From the NCBI GenBank assembly GCA_041746415.1, contig JBGTHB010000010.1, forward strand, positions 1 through 11,245: a stretch of 11,245 nucleotides of DNA, read 5' to 3'. Both the position numbers and the translations under genes were made by a program. The notes below the pieces were generated by a model. That model saw only the letters and a program-made list of their open reading frames with translations, did not search any database and had not been told where the DNA came from. Of the stretch, positions 1-6,220 are shown in pieces. The DNA comes from JBGTHB01 sp041746415. GTDB lineage: Bacteria > Pseudomonadota > Gammaproteobacteria > Coxiellales > Coxiellaceae. Each line of letters opens with the position of its first letter. Position 1 is the first letter of the stretch.

Positions 1-260
1 CAGCAATTTTAACCAGTCTTGCGTTGTTAGGGCGTTCACGTTGGCGTGAACCATTGTCAAATGAAAGAGCTGGGAAGCTGTATTTTTTTGTCTTAGCTTA
101 TGGTTTTATCCACATCTTTTCTATAAATCCACGTGTTAGTAGCTTAGATGGCCGTGGGCAGGTTGCCGCACTTTTTTCAGCGGTATTAAGTGCAGCATTA
201 ATACGTATGGCTTATCGTCCACAAGAGCGACAACCGGAAATGCAACATGCTGCTAGATAA
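1..260 (+). CDS. C-terminal part of an unidentified membrane protein (5' end outside window)
   Basis: The frame is open from base 3 to a TAA at 258-260, so this is the tail of a gene that begins left of the window. A TTG at 24 is only an internal codon. About 85 residues are visible. They contain two clear hydrophobic segments (around LYFFVLAYGFIHIF and VAALFSAVLSAALI) joined by a polar loop with SSLDGRGQ, and end in a charged tail (YRPQERQPEMQ). This suggests an inner-membrane protein whose last two helices lie here. I do not recognise the family. The stop lies 14 nt inside pgk, so the two are probably co-transcribed and translationally coupled. Its place before pgk is not that of GAPDH, which often precedes pgk in bacteria. 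The evidence for coding is the uninterrupted frame, the membrane-like pattern and the tight overlap. Confidence 0.6.
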   Translation, partial: AILTSLALLGRSRWREPLSNERAGKLYFFVLAYGFIHIFSINPRVSSLDGRGQVAALFSAVLSAALIRMAYRPQERQPEMQHAAR

Positions 261-1413
261 TTTAACTAACAAGCGTGTTTTGGTTCGCGAAGATTTAAAT
301 GTACCATTGAAAAATGGCGAAATTACCAATGACGAGCGCATTCAGCGCGCGTTGCCCACCATCCAAAAATTAGTAAAACAAAATGCAGCGATCATTTTGA
401 TGTCTCACTTAGGGCGTCCACAAGAAGGTGAGTTTGATCCGAAATTATCGTTAGCGCCAGTTGCTGAGCGTTTGTCCGAGTTATTAAATCAAGCAGTGCC
501 TTTAATTAAAGAATGGCAACATGGAATGGATGTAAAGCCAGGTCAGGTGGTGCTGTTAGAAAACGTGCGTTTCAATGCAGGTGAAAAAAACAATTCAACC
601 GCGTTAGCAAAACAATACGCCGCGTTGTGTGACGTATTTATGATGGATGCGTTTGCTACAGCGCATCGCGCTGAAGCATCCACCGTTGGTGTAGCACAAT
701 ATGCTAAACAAGCTATTGCCGGGCCGTTGTTGCAATCCGAATTAACTGCGCTGGCGAATGTGATGAAAAATCCAGAGCGCCCAGTGGTTGCTATTATTGG
801 CGGTTCAAAAGTGTCAACCAAATTTGAATTGCTCGATTCATTAATTGAAAAAGTGGATGTATTAATTGTTGGTGGGGGTATTGCCAATACATTATTAAAA
901 GCCGAAGCAGTGCAAGTTGGAAAGTCATTGTACGAACCAGATTGGGTTGCCCGCGCTAAAAAACTATTGCAAAAAGCACACAGCAAAGAAGTGCTGCTGC
1001 CGCTGCCAGTTGACGTTGTGGTGGCAAAAAGTTTTGATGATGCTAAAAACGCTAAAACAATTGCAATTGATGCCATAACTGCAGACGATTGTATTTTTGA
1101 TATTGGTCCTAACACCATTCAGCAATACGTGGCATTGATTCACCAAGCAAAAACACTTATTTGGAACGGTCCAGTGGGTGTGTTTGAAATTGCTGAGTTT
1201 GCTGCTGGCACGCAAAGTGTGGCAACAGCGATTGCGGCTACTGCTGCTTATAGCGTGGCCGGCGGGGGTGATACTTTAGCAGCTTTGTCGCAATTCGGTA
1301 TTCACGATAAGATGTCCTATATTTCAACAGGAGGCGGCGCCTTTTTAGAATTCTTAGAAGGTCGAAAACTTCCCGCCGTCGCCATACTGGAGCAACGACA
1401 ACATGAATCATGA
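247..1413 (+). CDS. pgk: phosphoglycerate kinase
   Basis: Cytosolic enzyme that transfers phosphate from 1,3-bisphosphoglycerate to ADP, giving ATP and 3-phosphoglycerate in glycolysis (reversed in gluconeogenesis). The 388-residue length is normal for bacterial PGK (E. coli has 387). Visible landmarks in order: the substrate loop DLNVP (16-20), SHLGRP (53-58), ENVRF (105-109), DAFATAHR (134-141), GGSKVSTK (185-192), the nucleotide-binding GPVGVFE (308-314), GGGDT (339-343) and STGGGA (360-365). The sequence follows E. coli PGK almost without gaps. The ATG at 247 gives a slightly short N-terminus (MLLDNLTNKRV) compared with E. coli, but a stop-free extension has no better start. No strong SD precedes it, and it begins inside the 3' end of the upstream membrane-protein gene, so translational coupling is likely. 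Its last 11 nt overlap pyk. Confidence 0.98.
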   Translation: MLLDNLTNKRVLVREDLNVPLKNGEITNDERIQRALPTIQKLVKQNAAIILMSHLGRPQEGEFDPKLSLAPVAERLSELLNQAVPLIKEWQHGMDVKPGQVVLLENVRFNAGEKNNSTALAKQYAALCDVFMMDAFATAHRAEASTVGVAQYAKQAIAGPLLQSELTALANVMKNPERPVVAIIGGSKVSTKFELLDSLIEKVDVLIVGGGIANTLLKAEAVQVGKSLYEPDWVARAKKLLQKAHSKEVLLPLPVDVVVAKSFDDAKNAKTIAIDAITADDCIFDIGPNTIQQYVALIHQAKTLIWNGPVGVFEIAEFAAGTQSVATAIAATAAYSVAGGGDTLAALSQFGIHDKMSYISTGGGAFLEFLEGRKLPAVAILEQRQHES

Positions 1414-2857
1414 TCCTTTACACCAAGATCGACGCACAAAAATTATTGCTACATTAGGCCCAGCTACGGACGCAGTGGAAAAACTGATGGAGTTGTTTGA
1501 TGCCGGCGTTAACATGGTGCGCTTGAATTTTTCGCATGGCTCGCATGCCGAGCACAAACAACGCATTGAAATGGTGCGTGAAGCAGCGAGTAAATCAAAT
1601 CGTATTATTGGTTTGCTGGGCGATTTACAAGGCCCAAAAATACGTGTGGCGAATTTTAAAAATGGCAAAGTGCAATTAAAAAAAGGTGATGTGTTTACGC
1701 TGGATGCCGATTTAGGTGATGAAGTGGGTGATGAAACGGCGGTGGGGATTGATTATAAAGAACTGCCTCGCGACGTAAAAAAACAAGATGTGCTGTTGCT
1801 GGATGATGGTCGCATTCAGTTAATAATTGATAAAGTCGATGGCAATAAAATTATTTGTAAAGTGTCAGTGGGCGGCAAACTTTCTAATCACAAAGGCATT
1901 AATCGTTTGGGTGGTGGTTTGTCGGCACCGGCGTTAACCGATAAAGATATTGATGATCTTCAATTTGCATTAAAACAAAAAGTGGATTACGTCGCCGTGT
2001 CATTCGTGCGCCATGCTCGTGATGTGCAAAAAGCACAAGATTTAATTTCCGCTTACAAAGGTGATGCCGGCGTCATTGCTAAAATTGAACGCATTGAAGC
2101 GGTGAAAAATATCGAAGAAATTATTCAAGCGTGTGATGGCGTGATGGTGGCACGTGGTGATTTGGCGGTGGAAATTGGCGATGCTGAAGTGCCTGGGGTG
2201 CAAAAGCGCATTATTCATATGGCGCGCACATTAAATAAACCCGTCATTACCGCAACACAAATGATGGAGTCGATGATTTCATCGCCCGTCCCCACTCGTG
2301 CTGAGGTGTCGGATGTGGCCAACGCGGTGATTGATTATACCGATGCGGTTATGTTATCCGCTGAAAGTGCTGTTGGTGATTATCCAATTGAATCCGTAGC
2401 GGCAATGGCGCGAACGTGTTTAGCAGCGGAACAACAGCCACGTTCACAGATTTCGCATCATCGCTTAGAGTCGCACTTTGAGCGCATTGATGAAGCGATT
2501 GCTATGGCTACGATGTATACCGCTAACCATTTAAATATTGAGGCGATTATTTCGCTAACGGAGTCGGGTAAAACCGCGCTGTGGATGTCGCGCATTCGTT
2601 CGGCGATTCCAATTTATGCGTTATCACGTTATTACAAAACACTGGGACGATTAACTTTATATCGTGGCGTGCACCCTTTGTTTTTTGACCCAACGCAATG
2701 CACGCGTGACGATGTTAATTCCAAAGCCGTTGAAGCCACTAAACAATTTTGCAAACTCAGTGATGATGATTTGGTTATTTTAACGAAAGGCGATCACATG
2801 GGTATTGGCGGTGGCTCGAATGCCATGAAAATTTTGCAAGTGGGCAGTGTGATTTAA
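1403..2857 (+). CDS. pyk: pyruvate kinase, PykA (type II) form
   Basis: Last step of glycolysis: phosphoenolpyruvate plus ADP gives pyruvate plus ATP. The product has 484 residues, close to E. coli PykA (480). Motifs in order: ATLGPA (17-22), RLNFSHG (40-46), DLQGPKIR (74-81), the B domain that follows, KIER (227-230) with catalytic Lys227 and metal ligand Glu229, ARGDLAVEIG (250-259) with metal ligand Asp253, TATQMMES (283-290), and PTRAEVSDVANAV (297-309). A C-terminal regulatory domain occupies roughly 350-484. Lys79 in GPKIR replaces the Glu found in potassium-requiring kinases (Glu117 of the rabbit muscle enzyme), which in this family goes with potassium-independent activity. The ATG overlaps the end of pgk by 11 nt, so the pair is one operon. 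The gene ends 23 bp from the convergent beta-lactamase gene. I saw no convincing terminator in that gap. Confidence 0.97.
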   Translation: MNHDPLHQDRRTKIIATLGPATDAVEKLMELFDAGVNMVRLNFSHGSHAEHKQRIEMVREAASKSNRIIGLLGDLQGPKIRVANFKNGKVQLKKGDVFTLDADLGDEVGDETAVGIDYKELPRDVKKQDVLLLDDGRIQLIIDKVDGNKIICKVSVGGKLSNHKGINRLGGGLSAPALTDKDIDDLQFALKQKVDYVAVSFVRHARDVQKAQDLISAYKGDAGVIAKIERIEAVKNIEEIIQACDGVMVARGDLAVEIGDAEVPGVQKRIIHMARTLNKPVITATQMMESMISSPVPTRAEVSDVANAVIDYTDAVMLSAESAVGDYPIESVAAMARTCLAAEQQPRSQISHHRLESHFERIDEAIAMATMYTANHLNIEAIISLTESGKTALWMSRIRSAIPIYALSRYYKTLGRLTLYRGVHPLFFDPTQCTRDDVNSKAVEATKQFCKLSDDDLVILTKGDHMGIGGGSNAMKILQVGSVI

Positions 2858-2880
2858 CTGCTTATACCCATTCTACTAGG

Positions 2881-3741
2881 TTATTTTGTTAGCATTGGCC
2901 ACACAGCTCGTGTTACAGCGGCAATCACATCATCACGCATGGGGGCGTCCTTTTTCTGTTGAGTAAAATAAATTGCTAACACGATTTTTTGTCCTGATGG
3001 TCCCCAAATAATCCCAACGTCATTGGTCGTGCCATAAGCACACGTCCCCGTTTTATCACCCACTCGCCAAGCGTTTGGGGTACTCGCACGAATTCGTTTG
3101 CTTCCTGTTTTACTGTTTATCAGCCATGTTTTTAGTAAGTGACGTTGTGTTGCTGCCAAGGCGTGACCTAAAACCAATTTTTGTAAACTGTCGCCCATAG
3201 CAAAAGGAGTGGTGGTATCACGCCAATCGCCTGGAATGGCGGTATTGAGTGCGGGTTCCCAGCGATCAAGTCTAAAACCAGGATCACCGATGCGGCGAGC
3301 AAAAGCAGTCACACCTGTAGGGCCTGCTGTTTGCCTCATCAATAAATTAATAGCCGTATTATCACTCAGGGTAATAGCCGCTTTACTTAAAGCAAAAATA
3401 CTCATTCCAGTAGTAACATACTTTTTAGTTGTTGGTGAGCCAGCAATTAAATCCGATTTTTTATAATAAATTCTTTGTTGCAAAAATGTTGGCTCCGCCA
3501 TGCTTTTTTTCAAAATGGCCGCCACGCCCATCACTTTGCTTGTACTGCACAGCGGAAAACGTTCATTGGCGTGATATTGAATCGTGTGATGGTTGCCAGT
3601 ATTAATTGCGTACACACCCAGTTTCCCATGTGCCGAGGATTCAATTATCGCTAACTGTTTTTGTATTGGGGTATCGTTATTTGCTTTAGCGACGCCTGTT
3701 GATAGCCAAGCGAAAGTAATAACCAGCATGATTAAGCGCAT
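2881..3741 (-). CDS. class A beta-lactamase with carbapenemase-type Cys69/Cys238 pair
   Basis: Periplasmic serine hydrolase that opens the beta-lactam ring. The first 20 residues are a Sec signal peptide (MRLIMLVITF... with AKA before the cut), leaving about 266 mature residues, the usual class A size. Every catalytic element is present (Ambler number in brackets): STSK at 66-69 (70-73), SDN at 126-128 (130-132), Glu162 (166), Asn166 (170), Asp175 (179) and KTGT at 230-233 (234-237). Cys65 (69) and Cys234 (238) match the disulfide pair of KPC, NMC-A, SME, GES and similar enzymes. Arg216 (220) and Thr233 (237) also agree with KPC-like enzymes. Residue 101 (105), usually aromatic, is Gly. The ATG at 3741 has a GGAG eight bases upstream. 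A TTG at 3777 would add 12 residues before a complete signal peptide and is less likely. The substrate range cannot be read from sequence. Confidence 0.93.
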   Translation of the reverse strand: MRLIMLVITFAWLSTGVAKANNDTPIQKQLAIIESSAHGKLGVYAINTGNHHTIQYHANERFPLCSTSKVMGVAAILKKSMAEPTFLQQRIYYKKSDLIAGSPTTKKYVTTGMSIFALSKAAITLSDNTAINLLMRQTAGPTGVTAFARRIGDPGFRLDRWEPALNTAIPGDWRDTTTPFAMGDSLQKLVLGHALAATQRHLLKTWLINSKTGSKRIRASTPNAWRVGDKTGTCAYGTTNDVGIIWGPSGQKIVLAIYFTQQKKDAPMRDDVIAAVTRAVWPMLTK

Positions 3742-3749
3742 CGAGTTAA

Positions 3750-3753
3750 CTCC
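3750..3753 (-). promoter_or_regulatory. ribosome binding site fixing the beta-lactamase start
   Basis: On the minus strand GGAG lies eight bases before the ATG at 3741. This supports that ATG, directly followed by a complete signal peptide, over the in-frame TTG at 3777. Confidence 0.65.
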
Positions 3754-3788
3754 ACAATGCGGCAAAGGGTACAGCAAAGAGATGAACC

Positions 3789-3817
3789 AAAATAGGGGGC
3801 TGTTATGGTCCGTCCAA
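3789..3817 (-). promoter_or_regulatory. candidate promoter of the beta-lactamase gene
   Basis: On the minus strand TTGGAC (3812-3817) and TATTTT (3789-3794) are 17 bp apart, a plausible sigma70 pair with a leader of about 40 nt. A second possibility is TTGTAA (3846-3851) with TGTAAT (3823-3828), also 17 bp apart. Both candidates overlap the direct repeats at 3810-3851, so a protein bound there could control transcription. Promoter strength and start site are not known. Confidence 0.4.
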
Positions 3818-3851
3818 TCGTTATTACAACCCCGTCCAAATGATATTACAA
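3810..3851. repeat. pair of 20-bp direct repeats, possible operator upstream of the beta-lactamase
   Basis: Copies at 3810-3829 and 3832-3851 match at 17 of 20 positions. Both begin CCGTCCAA and end TATTACAA, with a variable centre. They are spaced 22 bp start to start, about two helical turns, so both copies face the same side of the DNA. They sit in the divergent region and cover the likely beta-lactamase -35 elements, as a regulator site would. A chance or simple tandem duplication remains possible. No regulator gene lies in the window. Confidence 0.55.
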
Positions 3852-3855
3852 ATCT

Positions 3856-3898
3856 AGAACTTACTGAAAAATAAGTATTTTCACCAAAATCAAGTTCT
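3856..3898. repeat. inverted repeat in the divergent intergenic region
   Basis: AGAACTT at 3856-3862 is matched by its exact complement AAGTTCT at 3892-3898. Inside the 29-bp interval a second dyad, GAAAA/TTTTC, lies at 3866-3882 with a 7-nt centre. Together they form a nested dyad in AT-rich DNA between the beta-lactamase and the cysteine-rich protein gene. It could be a regulator site or chance in AT-rich sequence. Confidence 0.3.
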
Positions 3899-3940
3899 TA
3901 TCCATCACGCTGAGTCGAAAGCGTTTAAAGCCACAACGCC

Positions 3941-3946
3941 TATAAT
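3941..3946 (+). promoter_or_regulatory. -10 element (TATAAT) of the cysteine-rich protein gene
   Basis: A perfect TATAAT lies 27 bp before the ATG at 3974, giving an expected leader of about 20 nt that includes AAGGAG at 3962-3967. No good -35 hexamer is found 16-18 bp upstream (AAAGCG at 17 bp), so the promoter may be weak or need an activator. Confidence 0.5.
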
Positions 3947-3973
3947 TAGGCATATCGGTTTAAGGAGAAAAAA

Positions 3974-4381
3974 ATGAGCTTAGGGTTGCGCAACTTAATG
4001 ATTTTAGCGGCTTTTGGTTTAGTCAGCGTGAGCGCGGTGGCGGATAACAGCACAAGCTGGCAATGTGAGCAGGCGAGTAACAGCAACACCATTAAATCGA
4101 ACAATTGTGAAAGCACTTGCAAAAGCAATGGCATGGCGTTCAAGGGTGACGTGAACTACGACATTAATTTTATTGAAAGCCGTTGCGTAGTTACCTGCAA
4201 TAATTCCAGTGGTGATTGTCAAAATTGGACCGCCTGTGGTTGTGTGCCCCCCAAGGATCAAACCGAAAACGATAACAACGATGGGTTAACGGGTGATGCT
4301 GAGCAGGATTCCACACAAGAAATGGAAAGCGATGACAACCAAAACAGCATCGAAAATCAAGGTGCGGATACGCTCGACTGA
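3974..4381 (+). CDS. small secreted eight-cysteine protein with acidic tail, function unknown
   Basis: I do not recognise a family. The 135-residue product opens with a signal peptide (MSLGLRNLMILAAFGLV..., likely cut after AVA at 23). Residues 24-94 then hold eight cysteines, at 31, 45, 49, 71, 75, 82, 88 and 90, and no Cys lies elsewhere. An even number in an exported domain suggests four disulfides. CxxxC at 45-49 and CxC at 88-90 recall the order seen in cysteine-stabilised alpha/beta peptides, but the 38-residue gap between them is longer than in defensins, so this is only a hint. Residues 95-135 are low-complexity, rich in Asp, Glu, Asn and Gln and nearly free of Lys/Arg, so probably disordered and strongly negative. 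AAGGAG lies six bases before the ATG. It is transcribed away from the beta-lactamase and precedes fba by 62 bp. Confidence 0.75.
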   Translation: MSLGLRNLMILAAFGLVSVSAVADNSTSWQCEQASNSNTIKSNNCESTCKSNGMAFKGDVNYDINFIESRCVVTCNNSSGDCQNWTACGCVPPKDQTENDNNDGLTGDAEQDSTQEMESDDNQNSIENQGADTLD

Positions 4382-4410
4382 TTGGTTACTTATACGGATT
4401 GTGCTATCGT
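4382..4410 (+). promoter_or_regulatory. candidate fba promoter
   Basis: TTGGTT (4382-4387), a 17-bp spacer and TATCGT (4405-4410) with an upstream TG at 4402-4403 form a plausible extended -10 promoter just after the stop of the cysteine-rich protein gene. The predicted leader of about 27 nt contains AAGGAG at 4432-4437. Neither hexamer is close to consensus. Confidence 0.4.
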
Positions 4411-4443
4411 TTCGCCATCTTAGTTTTTTTCAAGGAGAACACG

Positions 4444-5538
4444 ATGGCGCTTATTTCCCTAAGACAATTACTCGATCACGCCGCTGAACACGGTTATGGT
4501 GTGCCCGCATTTAATGTGAATAACTTGGAACAAATGCGCGCTATTATGCAGGCGGCAGATAAAACCAATAGCCCTGTTATTGTGCAAGCTTCTGCTGGCG
4601 CCAGAAAATACGCCGGTCCCACATTTTTACGCGCATTGATGATGGCAGCCGAACAAGAGTGGCCGCACATTCCATTGTGTGTGCACCAAGATCATGGCGC
4701 TTCACCGGCGGTGTGTCAGCGTTCGATTCAATTGGGTTTTACGTCGGTGATGATGGACGGTTCGTTAGAGGCCGACATGAAAACACCATCCAGTTTTGAA
4801 TACAATGTCACCGTGACAAAATTAACCACACAGATGGCGCACGCTTGCGGTGTTTCTGTGGAAGGTGAATTAGGTTGTTTGGGTTCATTGGAAAGCGGCA
4901 TGGCAGGTGATGAAGATGGTTCAGGTGCCGAAGGAAAATTATCAAAAGAACAGTTATTAACGGATCCAGAGCAAGCCGCCGATTTTGTCGCAAAAACAAA
5001 AGTAGACGCACTCGCTATTGCTATTGGCACCAGTCATGGTGCGTATAAATTTAAACGCCCGCCGACTGGTGAAGTGTTGTCAATCAAACGCATTAAAGAA
5101 ATTCATGCGCGTATTCCGAATACGCATTTGGTGATGCACGGTTCTTCTTCAGTGCCGCAAGAATGGTTAAAAGTGATTAATGAATTTGGTGGTGAAATTC
5201 CTGAAACGTATGGGGTGCCGATTGAAGAAATTCAAGAAGGTATTCGCCATGGTGTGCGTAAAATTAATATTGATACCGATTTGCGTTTGGCTTCAACCGG
5301 TGCCATTCGTCGTTACCTAGCAACACATCCTGCTGAATTTGATCCGCGTAAATATTTAAGTGAAACCATTAAAGCCATGCAAGCCATTTGTGAAGAACGT
5401 TACGAACAATTCGGCACTGCCGGGCAGGCGCATAAAATTATTCCGTTATCCTTGGAAAAAATGACAGCGCGTTATTTGGCGGGTGAATTAAACCCAAAAA
5501 TAAATCAAGCTGGCCAAAGTAATGGTATGCAAGCCTAG
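4444..5538 (+). CDS. fba: class II fructose-bisphosphate aldolase (Calvin-cycle subtype)
   Basis: Zinc-dependent cytosolic aldolase that splits fructose 1,6-bisphosphate into dihydroxyacetone phosphate and glyceraldehyde 3-phosphate, and joins them in gluconeogenesis. The product has 364 residues. Visible active-site parts: HQDHG (81-85) with catalytic Asp83 and zinc ligand His84, VEGELG (139-144), GTSHG (195-199) with zinc ligand His198, MHGSSS (231-236) with His232, and NIDTD (275-279) for phosphate binding. The acidic, Gly/Ser-rich insert after GELG (about 145-175) and the overall length fit the type B, Calvin-cycle subtype (the TIGR01521 kind) rather than E. coli FbaA. The ATG at 4444 is chosen because AAGGAG lies six bases upstream and MALISLRQLL is the usual N-terminus. 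An in-frame upstream start at 4399 would add 15 unrelated residues. The subtype name does not imply carbon fixation here: with pgk and pyk nearby, the role is glycolysis or gluconeogenesis. Confidence 0.97.
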   Translation: MALISLRQLLDHAAEHGYGVPAFNVNNLEQMRAIMQAADKTNSPVIVQASAGARKYAGPTFLRALMMAAEQEWPHIPLCVHQDHGASPAVCQRSIQLGFTSVMMDGSLEADMKTPSSFEYNVTVTKLTTQMAHACGVSVEGELGCLGSLESGMAGDEDGSGAEGKLSKEQLLTDPEQAADFVAKTKVDALAIAIGTSHGAYKFKRPPTGEVLSIKRIKEIHARIPNTHLVMHGSSSVPQEWLKVINEFGGEIPETYGVPIEEIQEGIRHGVRKINIDTDLRLASTGAIRRYLATHPAEFDPRKYLSETIKAMQAICEERYEQFGTAGQAHKIIPLSLEKMTARYLAGELNPKINQAGQSNGMQA

Positions 5539-5603
5539 TGATTCTTTTTTCGTCGTCGCGAGCGTGGCTTTGAAACCCAACTGAGTTTTTACATCTTCAA
5601 ACT

Positions 5604-6086
5604 TTAGTTTAAGTTAAGTGTTCGGTTAATGTTTGCCGCAGTTTTAAGTTCTTGACGAGATACCATTAACGAGGCCACGTTTTGTGCTAAAGCTATTGTT
5701 ATCATCGAGAAAAAAATTGGCGCAGCAGCGGTTTTTTTGGCGACGAATAAACAAGCAAGCGCTGCGGCATCTGCAATACCATAACCAATTGCGCTTAATT
5801 TAGGCTTAGTAAAACACTGGTCTGGGCTGCGAGTCACTAACGGTTCGATAATTTTTGCTGCAAAAAACAAGCCAACAGTAGCGATGGCAATATTGTTGGT
5901 GAGTTCAGCATAATTATCTTGGCTTGTTGCTTTTAATGCAATAAGCGCTGCTTCTATAAAAAATAAAGCGGAGCGGACAAGGATACTTGGCATTAAAAAT
6001 CGTGCGTTTAAACTTAGTGCGTTGGCTTCATTTTCATTTTTTATTTCTTTATCGCTCACAGGGAGATAAGTGCGTGGCATATCCAT
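5604..6086 (-). CDS. orphan membrane protein with about four helices
   Basis: I do not recognise this 160-residue protein. A polar, Glu/Asn-rich N-terminus (1-27) is followed by four likely membrane segments, near 30-53, 65-81, 99-116 and 121-140, and a polar C-terminal tail ending NRTLNLN. No catalytic motif or nucleotide-binding site is visible. The start at 6086 is supported by AAGGA on the minus strand seven bases upstream. A second ATG two codons later is too far from it. The gene has its own good promoter (6121-6148) and converges on fba, with 65 bp between the two stop codons and no strong terminator seen. An integral inner-membrane location is inferred from the hydrophobic pattern. 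Small membrane proteins of this kind are often lineage-specific. Confidence 0.7.
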   Translation of the reverse strand: MDMPRTYLPVSDKEIKNENEANALSLNARFLMPSILVRSALFFIEAALIALKATSQDNYAELTNNIAIATVGLFFAAKIIEPLVTRSPDQCFTKPKLSAIGYGIADAAALACLFVAKKTAAAPIFFSMITIALAQNVASLMVSRQELKTAANINRTLNLN

Positions 6087-6120
6087 ATTTTTTTCCTTGT
6101 CATTAGTAAATAGGTGAGGA

Positions 6121-6148
6121 ATTGTAGCGATAAAGCAGCAACCGTCAA
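6121..6148 (-). promoter_or_regulatory. sigma70-type promoter of the orphan membrane protein gene
   Basis: On the minus strand TTGACG (6143-6148) and TACAAT (6121-6126) are 16 bp apart, and each matches consensus at five of six positions. The expected leader to the ATG at 6086 is about 28 nt and includes AAGGA. This is the best-looking promoter in the window. Confidence 0.6.
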
Positions 6149-6182
6149 AGGTTTTTTATTTTAAACAGGCTCTAAGGATAAA

Positions 6183-6211
6183 TTCGCATTTTTGCTTAAA
6201 GAAGGTATAAT
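6183..6211 (+). promoter_or_regulatory. engB promoter placed to give a leaderless mRNA
   Basis: TTCGCA (6183-6188), a 17-bp spacer and a perfect TATAAT (6206-6211) lie directly before engB. Transcription should start near 6217-6219, only a few bases before the ATG at 6221. The mRNA would have almost no 5' leader and no SD site. Confidence 0.6.
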
Positions 6212-6220
6212 GCCGCTTCC

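Noticed and set aside
543..1118. Long minus-strand reading frame (191 codons) opposite pgk
   Set aside because: It lies wholly antisense to a clear pgk, its product is Ser/Ala/Asn-rich with no fold pattern, and it is explained by the pgk codon pattern.
3741..3777. Upstream TTG start for the beta-lactamase
   Set aside because: It would put 12 polar residues, including a Cys, before a complete signal peptide. The ATG at 3741 has GGAG at good spacing.
3593..3874. Plus-strand frame of 93 codons across the beta-lactamase start and intergenic region
   Set aside because: Mostly antisense to the signal peptide and N-terminus of the beta-lactamase, with no SD site and no recognisable product.
4293..4487. 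Plus-strand frame overlapping the end of the cysteine-rich gene and the fba start
   Set aside because: Out of frame with two better supported genes, and the product is basic and irregular.
4728..5030. Minus-strand frame of 100 codons opposite fba
   Set aside because: Antisense to a highly conserved aldolase region, with low-complexity composition and no SD site.
5539..5603. Terminator between fba and the convergent membrane protein gene
   Set aside because: Only short or mismatched stems (such as AACTGAGTT, and AAACT/AGTTT with a 2-nt centre) are present, so none could be called.
6131..6160. Terminator-like AACC/GGTT stem followed by TTTTTT
   Set aside because: The stem is only 4 bp, and it overlaps the -35 box of the minus-strand promoter. 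No plus-strand gene ends upstream of it.
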